Source: Parasponia andersonii
Lineage: Eukaryota; Streptophyta; Magnoliopsida; Rosales; Cannabaceae
Direction of reading: 5' to 3'
NCBI GenBank assembly: GCA_002914805.1
Contig: JXTB01000233.1
Coordinates: forward strand, 364,422 to 428,421
DNA: 64,000 nt
In this document: piece after piece, positions 36,926 through 48,870 of the stretch
How positions within the stretch are numbered: the first letter of the stretch is position 1
How the letters are laid out: each line of letters starts with the position of its first letter
Translations under genes and position numbers: made by a program
The notes under the pieces: model-generated
Seen by the model: only the letters and a program-made list of their open reading frames with translations
The model's database searches: none
Told to the model about the DNA's origin: nothing

Positions 36926-39900
36926 CTATTTGTAAGAAGTAGGTCTTGGACGGACTCGGAGGGACACATCGGAGTGGTAACGCCCTGTTTGGTCCCAATA
37001 AGAGCCAAGCCTGGGCCCTTTCCTCTGTAGTGATGGATCCAAGTAGTGGTTAGCCAACCCCTGGAGCTGGTTCCTGGCACGTTCCCATTTGGGGTCGGAG
37101 AAGTTCAGCCACACGCGCGGGTCGAATTCTGCCAAGATAAGTCGTAACAGAGGTTATACATCCTCAAATCCAGATGAGCTGGAACTCACATCCCGATCTT
37201 CAGAGCTAATCTTATCAATCATAGCACGGGGGGAATTCACTAAAAACTCCAAATCATATACGATTGAGCCAGACCCAGAGGTCGGCCACACTGCCGACAA
37301 GGGAATGACATCATATATGATGTCCGACCCTGACCATGAACACGAGCAAAAAAAAAAAAAGAAAGGGGAATAAACGTGAGAAAAATGCGATGTTTCTATT
37401 ATTCAAAACAGGTGTTTACAATGAGGGTCAGCTTTACATAACACAGTTAGTACTTTACAAATATGCAAAAAGCGAGAGGTTTTAGTTACCTCCGATAAGG
37501 GTAGCGCTACTAGCTTCGGCACTTGGACTAGCATCGACAGAGGGTAGCGTTTCAGAGTTAAAATCGTCGCTAGACAAAAAGACTGCACCCGACCCTCCGC
37601 TAGTTAAGGCGCCAAGACCAGGCTGACCACCCCAAACCTCCGTAACTTACTCTGTCAGACCGGAAATGGGGACAATCTCCCTGGCGACAGAGGCAGATAT
37701 AGATGGCTTGTCTTTTTCTTCAGCACATCAGCGGGGTACACGATGTTAATCTTATCCCCCAACTGCTGCATATAGTGCCTGACGAAATAATGGTCCTTCT
37801 CAACGCCTTTCTGCTCATCGAATTGGTCTGGTGTTACCACCTCCGTGTGGCCCTCGAATTCTCTATTCTCCCAGCCAGACCTGTAGCTCTCTGCAGAAAG
37901 GACATCCACTTGCCACTGGTACCTTGTCTTTAGCTTCTCTGCATCTGTCAGCCTGTCCCTCAGCACTGCTAGCCTCAGTTCTACTTGCCGCTACTACAAG
38001 TCGATCAAAAGAATGTTAATATCGGCAAGGTCTTCACTATGCTTATGAGACAACTCCGCATGAGCTCCCATCAGTTTTCTGTGACCCAAGTAAAGATGTC
38101 AGTTTACCTCGTTGGACCGATCGAGCCTACGCTGCAGGGAATGGGCCTATAGTTTGGCTTTCACCTCGGCTTTCCTCGCCACTTTGGCATTGTCGATAGC
38201 TCTGTCGCGAGCGATGAAAGCCAGCCCCACCTCCGCCCATGTGTTTTGTAGCTCCTACTCTTTGACCCTGAGCTCGGTTTGGGCCAGCCTGGCGGCCTCA
38301 GTTTAAGCCAACCTGTCAACCTCTGCTTCAGCCAACTTGGCGACCAACTCCTTATGCCTGACCCTCTCGATGCTCTGAGTGTGAGCCATCATGCTGCTGA
38401 CCCTAGCCTCGTCCAGGCTCCGATATAGGTCGAAGTCCGCCCTCAATGTGGCAAGGGCGACCTCACTTCGCTCGGCCGTTGGAGCACGGGCATTCAGCTC
38501 TCTGGTCAACTCCCTAATGTGAGAGGAATAGAAGGACTGGACGGTGGCTAGCGGCAGGATACAAGAAAATAAGATCAGTGTTCAGCAAGGATGCCGAAAA
38601 ATATGGAAGTGGTGGCCAGACGAGCCAAACCTGTGTAATGCTGCGGCCAGCAATGAGCTCAACGTTCTCCAAGGAGAGTGCCTCCAGCTCAAACTCCGCA
38701 GATGGACCCTCTCCTTAGGTGTTGTCTGCATCTGAGGAATACAGCTCCATCCTACCAACAGTGAGGACGCCTTCTCCCTCCACCGAATACACTCCAGTAG
38801 CTTATTTCGACGCTCCCGAAGTGGCAGAGGTGAGGACGGTAGGAGGCAATACATCGCCGAGTGCACTTTCGATGATAGCATGGGGCAATGCATCCTCAGC
38901 AAAAAAGGCCACAACGGTTGCTGCTATTTCGACGGCCGCCCCCCTTGGAGTCCCGCATGAATGTGATTTTTCAGTCTTGTCTTGACTAACCCCCCCTGAT
39001 GGGCCACCGTGCGTAGACCTTCTCCTCCCCATGAGGGTCAGCGTAGCCCCATTGTCATCGCTGTCAGAAAAAGGGCAGCTCTGCCCCTCTTCTCTGCCAG
39101 GCTTTCCTTCCTTTTGGATGAGTCGGCCTCGTTAACCCACTTCATCGGGACCGAGGGAGGGGAAGACAGCTGAGATTTCAACCTCAGAGCCCCCCTACTG
39201 AGCTCGACAATCTCCCCAATGGGGCAGGCAGTGCAGACCCCGTGCCCATCTTCGAACCAGAGTTTGGGGCGGAAGAGGTCAGAGCAGCGGGTTCCCCGGG
39301 CAGGCTCGAAGGCGCCCCCTTGCCGTATACAACCTTTATGGCCGGCATCTCTCGAGTCGGGAGTCCACTTGCCTCGAAAGAGGGGACCACAGATATTTCA
39401 CCACCGGGCGCGAATAGGCCTTCTCGGTCATCGTCCGAGCTTGTTCTTAGGGTGACAACTCTTTGCCCCCCGGCTTCATCCTCCGAGGATACCACCAGAT
39501 GCCGACCAGTGGGGACCTTAGAGCGAGCCTTATCCACAGCGGCACTCCCCTTGACTGGGGAAGAATCTGCCGTAGGGTCTGCATCAGAACCTGTAAAGAG
39601 CAAGTAACGTGGTTAGAACGCAGCCATGACCTGATCGACGGAGCCCTAGGATGCGAAAATGAACTCACCCTTAACCCTCTTGGGGGCAGCGGTTTCCTCT
39701 CTACGAAGCCTGATGCACTCCTCGGCCACGAGCCTCACCGCCTCTTCAAGCTTGTGGCTGGTCGGCGCCACCAGGTCATTGGGACCCGCTAGCTGGCTCA
39801 AGGCTGTGATCTGACGACCCACCATGGCAATGCGACTCTGCCCATCCCAGCGGAACCGGTTTAGAGCCAAGGCGTCAAGATGGCTCCGCAGGTGTTTTAT

Positions 39901-40717
39901 GGTGACCCAGGTGTCCAGCGGGAAGAGGAGATATGAGACCATCCTAGGTATCATGTTCATCACCTGGGGATTCAGGACGGCCTGGATGTGTCGGTAATCC
40001 CCAGAGGACCGAAAGATGACGATCCCCTCCAGCTTCTTGAGCCGCCCAGCCGACAGTTGTGGCTCAAACCTGCTTTTCTCTGTAGAGACTGCGTAAGGTA
40101 AAATATCATGAGTAATAGCAGACGAGGTGTACACAGACTAAAAAAAAAAAGAATATCACCACCTAGTACTTACTTCGCATAAAAAATGAAGGAACTTGGA
40201 AGCGCCCTCCATTCACCCAAGGAGAGCACCACGCCCCTCCGATGGCATACAACCTAGAGTGGGAGTCCCATTACTTATCCGACCTCAGCAAGCCCCAGAA
40301 AATATGGTGTCCTGGGAGCAGCTGAAGGTAGAAAGTGGGGTAGGAGCCCTTTTTGGAGATGAGGGTGAGGTTGTAGGCATAAAAGACCACCTCTAGGTCG
40401 ATATACACGTTAAGGAGAACTGACAGAGCAGAGAGCCCTATCAAGATCATGACCCCGTTAGCGTTCAGCTACATCAGGTGAATCCCCGTCAGAGCGAAGA
40501 ACTGATGGATTAAGGGAGGAAGGGGAAACCGTAGCCATTCCAGGTGCCTCCTTCCTAAGATGATAGAGCCTTCAGGGGCAGAAGGGCGAAGGTATCTATC
40601 CGCGGGGCCCTCGACCTTTTGTAATGTAACTCTGCCAGGGAAGCAGAACTGCCTCCTCAGCGAGTCCAACTCCAAATCCATGATGGGGCAGAGCTTCTGA
40701 TTCTGTTTCGAGGCCAT
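36926..40717 (-). pseudogene. Antisense accessory gene of the Tat-type element (degenerate; gypsy-type transposon/PF04195-like N-terminus)
   Basis: Reads opposite to gag-pol. The ATG at 40717 opens MASKQNQKLCPIMDLELDSL; then LEWLRFPLPPLIHQFFALTG resembles the Pfam 'putative gypsy type transposon' domain (PF04195), with a TAG at 40469 inside the frame. Further coding blocks: 40134-39669 (WDGQSRIAMVGRQITALSQL), 39590-39184 (Ser/Gly-rich), 39032-38802, 38509-37655 (charged, coiled-coil-like) and 37135-36926 (PRVWLNFSDPKWERARNQLQ). A GT-AG intron is plausible at 39668-39591 (78 bp). A second candidate at 40173-40138 is only 36 bp and leaves the phases mismatched. Antisense genes are known in Tat-lineage elements such as Grande. 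This copy is broken. Function unknown. Confidence 0.7.
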
Positions 40718-40836
40718 GGTTCTGGATACGATCAAAAGGAGCAATTCTAGCAAAGGGAAAAGTCAAAAACCCTAAGATTTTAGAAAGCTAGAAGACTTGG
40801 AGATTTTGTTAAAGTAAGAAACGAGCGTAAATGCGG

Positions 40837-40844
40837 TTTTTATA
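40837..40844 (-). promoter_or_regulatory. TATA box of the antisense gene
   Basis: The minus strand reads CTCTATAAAAACCGC about 120 bp upstream of the ATG at 40717, followed by a leader with AAACCCTAAG. Spacing fits a plant core promoter. Confidence 0.5.
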
Positions 40845-41072
40845 GAGGGGGAGCCAAAAAGTCCCCCTTGGAAAGGAACGGTGTGAGGAAGGCTGAAGCA
40901 CTAGAATTTCAAAAATCTGAAAAGAATCGTGACACAGGATAGCGTGCACCAGCATCGGTAATTAGAAAGAAATGATGGTAAGGGGCCACATGTACCTCTC
41001 GAATTGAAGGACTGGAGATACGATTTCCCCATTTGATGGATGCGACCTATCAAATAGGGAAATGGGGACAGT

Positions 41073-41867
41073 TGTGGGGCCCGTTCCTAGATCACGTACC
41101 ATGTGATCTATTAAGTGGCAGAGCAGGTCACAAAGGAGGCATGCCATTCGACGCGTGTTCAGAGTAACCATTCAAAAGCCATGTGAGTTACACGTGATAC
41201 CGCATGGGCTCATGGGCTGTCCGAGGCCAGGGCCGAATCCATCCCAGACCCTGGACAGTTCGGCCCAATCCAGTTCTTGCCTCGACAGCTGGGAGTCAGA
41301 AGCCTCAAGGGTCTTCTGTCAGAAGACCACGGGAGGCAACGTGCTGCTCCAGACCCAGACAAGGCATTTAATGCGATCCTGGATAGGTGCGCATATTGGA
41401 CAAACTGCCTTGACAGAACAGTGGTTTATTAAAGTCTCACCCCCGACAGGCCCGAGTCATAGGGGACGGTGAAAAGCATGCCACCACGATGCAAAGAAAA
41501 TCACGGTAATCACTGCCCGTGATCTCTGGAGTAAGTCATGGTGTGAAAAGGTACTCAATCCTGGGATTGAGAGCCGGAAAAAGCTCTCAGTTCTAGGATT
41601 ATGTATATAAGCCTTGCTTCTCCCTCGAAAAAAAAAAAAAGAGATTAAGATTGACATATAAAAAGAAAAACTAAATCTTTGCTTCTCAGCCTCAGGGATA
41701 AATAACTGACCTAAGCATCGAAGAGTCTTTGCAGGTGGCCACCCCCGCTTCTCCGACCTGACTTGAAGTAAAAAGCACCCTGGGATAGCAAGGATACGTG
41801 GACAGTTAGTAGATACAACGCCAGCAGTTCAGAGACACGTGGACAGCTGGTAAGAATCGTACCAACA
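41073..41867 (+). repeat. 3' LTR of the Tat-type element
   Basis: 795 bp, TGTGGGGCCC to TACCAACA, preceded by the purine-rich tract AAATAGGGAAATGGGGACAG at 41052-41071, the likely plus-strand primer. Confidence 0.93.
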
Positions 41868-41872
41868 ATAAA

Positions 41873-43860
41873 ATAGTTAGGATGTTAGCATAGGTTACCT
41901 ATGGTATCCGATAAATTGGAAAGAGAGGAGAAAAAAAAGTACGAGATTATCGTATGTATCCTATGAAGTTACCATAAGTATCCTACACAGTTATCTATGT
42001 ATCACGAAAATAGAAATGAGTAGTATACATTATCGATTTATAAAAAATAAATATAAAGTTTCTATATATTTCCTACCTATTTACTTGTAGTATCAAGGCA
42101 ATAGGAAGGGGAATTACTCGTTTGCGATTGAAAAAAATAAAGTAAATAAAATATGGGATTGTCAAAGGTATCTTGGCAGGATACCCATGATATTAGCCAA
42201 ATGGAAAGAAAAATTTAGGCGTTCTTGATTGAGAAAAAAAAAATGAGATTATCATACGTATCTTACAAGCTTATTAAATGTCACTACTAAAGGTATCAAG
42301 GAATTGTGCATATGCAATTAAAAAAATAAAGTAAAATAAAATATATAGCTACAATAGGTATCTTCATAGGATACCTATAGTATCAAGAAAATAAGAAGAA
42401 AAATTAGGCGTTCATGATTGAGTAAAAAAAATATATGGGATTATCATAGGTATCTTATAAGGTTACTAAAGGTATCAAGAAATTATGCATTCGCGATTGA
42501 AAAAAATAAAGTAAGATAAAATACGGGGTTACCATAAGCTTTTTGATAGGATACTTATAGTATCAAGGAAATGGGAAGAAAAATTGGGAGTTTCTAATTA
42601 GAAAAAGAAAAATATATGGGATTTTAATAAATATCTTACATGGTTGCTAAAGGTGTTACAAAAATTTTAGTATTTCTCCTTATTTAGACCAAAAAAGAAA
42701 AAAATATTACATGGTATCCTACCAGGCTTTTGTAGGTATCTTACCAAGTTACCTGTGATATTTCAGGAAATGAGAAGAATGGGTGTTCATTGAAAAAAAA
42801 AAAAAAAAAATAGAATCTACTATGAGTATCGTACCACTTTACCTTTGAAATCTAAAAATACAAAAGAGAGTTAAATGTTCCTTAATGTGAAAAAAAAGGG
42901 TTACATTGTATCCTACTAGTTTAATATAGGTATCTTACCAAACTACCTATACTATTTGGAAAATGAGTTCTATTTTGTGAAACATATAAAAAGATACTAT
43001 AGGTATCTAATATGGTTACCTTAGTATCCAGTAAATTGGGGAAAGAATCATTACCTATAGGTATTTTACTATATTATTTATGGTATTTAGGTAAATATCG
43101 GGGGAAGAACATACCATAGATATCTAACTAGATTTACCTTGATATCTAGTAAATTAGGTAAAAACTTTCAGTACCAGCCAATATCTTACTATATTACGTA
43201 CAGTATCATATTATGTTACCTATAGTATTTAGGTAAATTGAAAAAAAAAAACGTATAGAAATATTATCATTGGTCAGAAAGAAGATACCATAAGTATCTA
43301 ACTAGGTTTCCTTAGTATTTGGTAAATTGGATAATAAATTTCAATAGCCACGGATATGTTAATATATTACTTATAGTATCATATTGTGTTGCATGTAGTA
43401 TCAAAGTATGGAAATGTTACCATCAATCGGGAAGAAGATACCGTATCCAACTAGGTTACCTTGATATCTAGTAAATTGAGAAAAAAACAATATAGAAATG
43501 TTACCTATGGTCTCTAACTAAGACACTTTGAAACTGGGTAAATTAGGGAGGAAAAAAACAATAAGTATTCTGCTATAGTATCTAGATATGGAAATGAGAT
43601 TTTGGAGTTCTTTTATTTCTAAAAAGGAAAACAAATTAGGAGATTATCATATGTATTTTAATAAATTAGTTATGATTTCCTAAAAATACATAGCGAGTTG
43701 GGTTCTATATATAAAAAAAAAAAATTACCATAAGTATCCTAGCAAGGTTATCTATTGTATCAGAAAATGAGAAAGAGAGTTGACTTGTTGCATTTAAAGA
43801 AAAAATAATTGTGAGGAATTAATTTTATTTAAAATATATATGTTACTACGAGAATATAAG
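41873..43860. repeat. Degenerate tandem array of GGTATC/GATACC-rich units
   Basis: Recurring phrases TACCATAGGTATC, AGGATACCTATAGTATCAAG and ATAAAGTAAAATAAAATA. Better-preserved units start near 42130, 42322 and 42500, giving a period of about 180-190 bp; further right the units shorten and blur. No coding potential. The Tat-type element lies at its left edge. Confidence 0.75.
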
Positions 43861-44990
43861 CAAGTGTAATTAGTATTATCTTATTGGTAAAATTTTAAAT
43901 AGTGGCACAAATAAAATAAAAAATTAAATTAGGAAGAAAAATGCTTTTAAGAAAAGACTGAAAATGTTAAATAAACTAAAAAATTGAAAAAAAAAAAAAA
44001 AAAAGGGCGGCCTTTTTTTTCATTTTTTTAATAAAAGACCGTGTCAGTCCCCTTTTACTGTCCGGAGACTCAGGACCATATTTTTCCAAATCTTCTTTCC
44101 AAATGTCCGTATTTTACCAATCTTTTGCCCTTTACCGTATTTTCTAAAGGCGTGGGATAGTTTCCCGTATTTCTCCAAAAACCCCAACAGAATATTTAAT
44201 TAAATAGACCAAAAATTCGGTCATTTATAAGACCCAAAAAGATAACAACAATTTAATTTACTTCATCAACCTTAAGACCATTAACTTCACGTGCCATTGC
44301 AATAGAAATGACTTTTAACCTTGACGAGAGATGTCATCATCCCTTTGAAGAATAAGACCTAAATAAATAAATTACCTCAAACGAAAAAGAAAAAACTCAA
44401 ATCTTACAATTGTCGTTTCTCGGCAGAAAATGAGCAAAAGATGCCGTTTTTCTCTCTGTTACTTTTATTTGTTGGACAAAATACCACACATGCATGCTAG
44501 AATTTTAACTGATATTGTTATTTACTCCCTCACATTGAAATTTCGTATATGCGTTTTATTTTTTTTACAATTACGATTTATCGTGTATCCTAATTTTCAC
44601 AAATGTAGTGTCTTTGCTAGGATTAGAAAACAACACTACAATATACCCTAGGTATCGCGCAAAGATAAAAACGTAAATGTGTTACAAGTACTCTTAGCTA
44701 ATAAAAGAGGCTTGTTATGTTCACGGTGTTTAGTGTGTATGCAACTGAAAGAATTCCGAAAATTCTTTCCCTATTATTCTTGATTTCAACTGGAAAAATT
44801 TCTCCATCCCTAGTATGCAAATATGAAAAAAAAAATGTAACTTTTATCACATTTCTTTCTTCTTATTTAGAGGATTTAGACATCTGATAGAAAAACTGCT
44901 TCTTTTTAATTAACGCAGTTTATTATCACAGGAAATTGACAACTTTAAAATTAGGGGTAAAACAATGCTATTTGCAAAAACGGGCAATTC
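43861..44990. other. AT-rich spacer, nothing recognised
   Basis: Poly-A and poly-T runs flank GGGCGGCC near 44007. ORF 44430-44651 has no family resemblance. No repeats linking it to neighbours seen. Confidence 0.5.
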
Positions 44991-44999
44991 TAGTATAGG

Positions 45000-45810
45000 A
45001 CGGGTAAAATCCCTCCTACATGTAAGTGGATTTTTTAAATCTTTAGATTAAATCAAAGGAACGATATAGTAGAAGTCTAGGTCAACCATAGCATATAGGA
45101 TTACTCTACACTCATCTTCCACAACTTTTTGCATTTAAATAGGGAAAAAATACTACAAAACCTAGACAAAGAAGAATTGTGGATTCAAGGTGATCAACGA
45201 AGAATTTACTAAAAAATAAAAAACCAAAGAATCCTCCTATACGTGTAATGAGTGGATGAAATATGGAAAATTAACTAAATAAATAAAAAAGAAGACAAAA
45301 AACATAAAAATCATTTCTTTTTTTTTTTTTTTTTTAAAGATAGTTTTAAAACCAGCCAGAATTGATCGAAAGAAACTTAATTAGAATTGCGACTAAGAGT
45401 AAATTAATATATATATATATATATATATATATCTAGCCTTGATTTTGCAAGGTTTATTATAGATAAAGATAGAATTGGAAGTACAGATGATTATGGAAAG
45501 ATTAACAATGTGTAAGATGCATTTGGGGTAAAAACAATGGTTGTTTTTGAATGATTTTTTTATCTCTATTTCTTTGATTGATTTTTTTTTTTTCCTTTTG
45601 AGTAAATTCTTTTGGTCACTTTGAATCCTCCAATTCTCTTTTGTCTAAATTCTACAATCTTTTTCTATTTAAATGCAATAAGTTGTTAAAGATGAGTATA
45701 GAATACTTCTATGCGCTATATAGTACACTTACGCTTTTATTATATGGTCCATTTGATTTAATACGAGGAGGTAAAAAATACTCCTATAGATAGTCGGGAT
45801 TTTGCCTCTT
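45000..45810. mobile_element. Foldback element with about 210-bp inverted arms
   Basis: 45000-45210 pairs with the reverse complement of 45600-45810, for example TTGCATTTAAATAG ... GGATTCAA ... GAATTTACT on both arms, at roughly 75-85 percent identity by eye. The outer ends read GGGTAAAATCCC and GGCAAAATCCCG. The centre (45211-45599) is AT-rich with a (TA)n tract at 45405-45431. Arms this long suggest a Mutator-like MITE. Target duplication not resolved. Confidence 0.7.
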
Positions 45811-46254
45811 TGTAAAAAAATATGGCTACGTAGAAATTTTCGAATGTGAGAGATAGAAAACAAAAATAAACGAAAACGCTGGGCCGCCGGGTATTTTGTC
45901 GCTTTTTGTTTGTATTTTAAGAGATGAACTATTGACTATGAGCTTTGATGTGAACTTGTATTTTGGGGGTATAAAAATCATTTTCCATCTTAACACATTC
46001 ATATATTTTTTTAAATGTCTTTTTTTTTCCGAGGGGATTCTTTTCTAATATCTATATATAGCTATATAGCCACAGTAATAAAAACTACTAAAAAAAAAAG
46101 AATTCAAGCAAAAAAAGAAAAAAAGAAGAAGGAGAGCTTATTGTAGGAAAAGGGCAAAAAAAAATGGAAAAAGCAAAAAAAAGAAAAAGTCTGTCCGAAT
46201 ATCTCTGGCGTGCCTACAGCATACTAATACCGCCTGAGAATTCAAACATGAGAA
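45811..46254. other. Spacer with A-rich tracts
   Basis: No gene seen. Poly-A tracts at 46090-46190 lead into the ACGT-site island. Confidence 0.4.
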
Positions 46255-46700
46255 TCGAGACGTGGCAACACATGATTTGCTAAAAAGTCGTCCGTGGCCC
46301 ACGCCCACGTGAGATCCCAATATCAATGATAACCCAAATAAAAAGTTCCAAAAAACCAAAAAAAAACAAAAAAGGGAAGAGAGAGAAAAGGCGTCTCAGT
46401 TTCCAGTTCCCACGTCGCTCGATCGCGTCTACAATGTAATATGTACGGAAACAAGAACGGTTTGAATCAACAGCCAATGGCGTCGATCTGTAGACGAGAT
46501 GGGCCCACGAAAAAAGGGCATACGTGGAGGAAGTTAAGAGGTCCGTCAGAAGGGGTTTGGGTGGCCGCATGTGACTGTATGGTATCTCATGTGTGTTATA
46601 TGTGGTCCGTCAGATGGAGACGGATTAATGAAACGGACGAGCGAGCGCGGTTATTGGCAGAGAAAAGAGGGTGAGGAAGTGAGGAGGTTACGTCAGAATT
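46255..46700 (+). promoter_or_regulatory. Cluster of ACGT-core (ABRE/G-box-like) sites upstream of ABI3
   Basis: Five ACGT cores fall within about 440 bp in a locally GC-richer island: ACGTGGC at 46260-46266, CACGTG at 46306-46311, CCACGTCG at about 46410-46417, TACGTGG at 46521-46527 and TTACGTCA at 46688-46695. Such cores bind plant bZIP factors (ABI5/AREB type). The cluster lies about 3.3-3.7 kb upstream of the ABI3 start codon. It could be a distal ABI3 element or the promoter of an unrecognised transcript; small ORFs at 46441 and 46879 resemble nothing I know. Confidence 0.4.
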
Positions 46701-47410
46701 GCATGGACGCGTAGCACCAAACTCTGAACTCCGCCGCTTCAATCCACGAATCCAGACAAACCCCATTATGTCAATTTTCAAAAACTTTTAATGTATGAAA
46801 TACAAAATAAAATAAAACAGGTCCTCTCTCCTCACCATTACTTCTCCTTATTTTTTTTTTAAAAATAATTTAAAAAGAATGGCGTGTAGAGAAATGTCGA
46901 GAGATCTAGAGAGAGAAGGTAATCTTATTCGGCTCGACTTATGTGCTGTGTGCAGAGTTCAGTTCTTTTGGTTTTTCATTTACTTTCTTTCTATCTATCT
47001 GTGTTTGGTGTGTCCAAAATGGAAAGGATTAATTAGCTTAGATTTAGAACATGCCATTTTTCATGCACTTTCTAATGGGGCTGAAATTTTTTTGTTGATT
47101 TCTTTTTATAATTATTTTTGGTATTATTCGGACACCGGGGGTCATTTTTGTTTTGCATATGTACAAATATTGGAAACCTAGCTAGCTAGATGTCATCGAG
47201 TTATACCAGTTTTCATTAATATTGGTCAGTATTAAACCCTTTCTAATAAAATGTAAGTTCGAATAATAATGAAAAGCGTTTGTGTACAGATATCCAAAAT
47301 CTCCTCCAAGGAAATGTCACTAATATAAGCACGAATCTATATTACTAGAATAACATTAATCTCTCTCGTGTATTTATACCAAGTGCAGTGATCTACACGA
47401 ATTAATGTTC
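46700..47410 (+). other. Non-repetitive stretch with no recognised gene
   Basis: Includes an ATG at 46879 followed by an open frame of 100 codons rich in Phe, Leu and Ile, and a GAGAGAGAAG|GTAATC donor-like site near 46919. No family resemblance is visible. It may be leader or intronic DNA of an unannotated transcript, or simply spacer between the bZIP-site island and the LTR fragment at 47411. Confidence 0.25.
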
Positions 47411-48493
47411 TGTCATGACCCAAACTCTCGGCTAGTGGCAAAAAAGAAATTTGATAAGTGAAAATTTAAAAATTATCTTTTTTAAAAGAATTATAAAATA
47501 ATTTTAATAGTAAAATTCTCACAATTTTGTGATCACTATTAGATGTAGATTGTTAATAAAATTTATTAAAATAAATCAAGCATCATCATCAGCAGTTTCA
47601 CAATCTAGCACACTAAATATACAAACCGAGTCCGTGAAACGGGCTTTTAAGTATTTTATTACAAGCCATGATAATAAACAAAAATATCTTACAAAGTTAC
47701 AAATTTCCCACTTGGTATCTATCTCCTCCCTAAACTACATCTGAATCTCCAAAATCACATCGAGCACTATCTGAGAGTAAAAAATTAACGGATGAGCATT
47801 TACATGCTCAGTAGGAATTCAATTACCTTTTGGATGGATATTATTTCTCAAACCTGCATGATTAGTTCCTTCAAATCCATTTATAAATTAAGTTTATAAA
47901 TCCATGATATCCAGAATAATCACATATTCAAAACCAAAACCACATCATTGTTGTATATATTATACATCAATAAGAATATAAGTGCGCTTTCATCCTTCCA
48001 TCATGGCCTTGTAATACCTCTGTAACAGAGATATCTAGCATCTTGACACTGTCCATAAACGTATCAGTAAAAACTTGTGCAGGGATCTAGGTCTCTCACT
48101 TAGCGCTGCAGCAACTCACTAGCGATCTAAAAATACCGCGATACTATAATAGAACTCAAGTGTGTGATCTTATGGTATATACAATATGTAATAATTTATA
48201 ATAACTATGCATCCATGAATCAAATCATACTTTAAAATCCAACTTGACATTATTCTGGGATTTACTGTAAAATGGGAAGCACACCACTATTTTACCCCAT
48301 AATCACAATATAGAATATGTAAAATAATTCGCACAGTCAAATTCCAGTATAATCCAACAATTTTCAACAATTTGTCAAACCATCGTGAAATCAATATTTT
48401 TTATAAGTTTCAAATACATATAAAATCAGGTAATTGAATTCATATCTCAATATGTTAGTAATACTAGGTCAATGATGCTCAAAAATAGGTCCC
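47411..48493 (-). mobile_element. Chromovirus-type LTR fragment
   Basis: Begins TGTCATGACC (plus strand), the complement of an LTR end of GGTCATGACA, and is similar to parts of 58963-63335 (ATGCTCAGTAGGAATTCAATT near 47806; CCATTTATAAATTAAGTTT near 47878). No complete LTR or target duplication. It runs directly into the RT fragment that follows. Confidence 0.65.
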
Positions 48494-48870
48494 AGTGCAT
48501 AGGTATACAATTGATGATCTCTCAAAATTTGGAGTACATTCCTCAAATATCCAACATGCTATTCTCGAGTCTTTGAGTATATCAAGATGTCGTCAATGAA
48601 CACAACCACGAACCGATCTAAATAAGGTCCGAAAATTCTGTTCATGAGATTCATGAATGCTACATGAGTATTAGTCGGACTAAACAGTATAACCAAAAAC
48701 TTAAAGTAACCATAACGAGTCCTGAATGTAGTTTTCGGTATGTTTTCTTCTCAAATCTTCAACTGGTGATAGTCCGATCTAAGATCAATTTTGAAAAAAA
48801 AATTAGATTTACCAAACCAATGGAGCAACTTACCAATCATTGGTAGAGGATACTCGTTCTTTACAAATGA
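48494..48870 (-). pseudogene. Chromovirus reverse-transcriptase fragment (Tekay/Del type)
   Basis: Minus-strand frame: KNEYPLPMIGKLL, FKIDLRSDYHQLKI (then a TGA), [33 protein letters not shown], and the catalytic [13 protein letters not shown] followed by a TAG. About 120 residues of the RT palm only. Located about 1.1 kb upstream of the ABI3 start codon. Confidence 0.85.

Larger units (their letters stand above)
28891..41867 (+). mobile_element. Ty3/gypsy LTR retrotransposon, Tat-type, with an antisense gene
   Basis: LTRs 28891-29682 and 41073-41867 (TGTGGGGC ... ACCAACA), target duplication ATAAA at 28886-28890 and 41868-41872. Order: primer site, gag, protease, RT, RNase H, second RNase H, integrase, tandem repeats, antisense gene, polypurine tract, LTR. 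Two RNase H domains and an extra gene 3' of integrase are Tat-lineage hallmarks. The LTRs differ by roughly a tenth over the first 80 bp, mostly transitions, and the ORFs are full of stops, so this is an old inactive copy. Confidence 0.93.

Noticed and set aside
46879..47181. Possible membrane protein ORF of 100 codons
   Set aside because: Single ORF without similarity. Hydrophobicity follows from T-rich DNA. Kept only as part of a spacer description.
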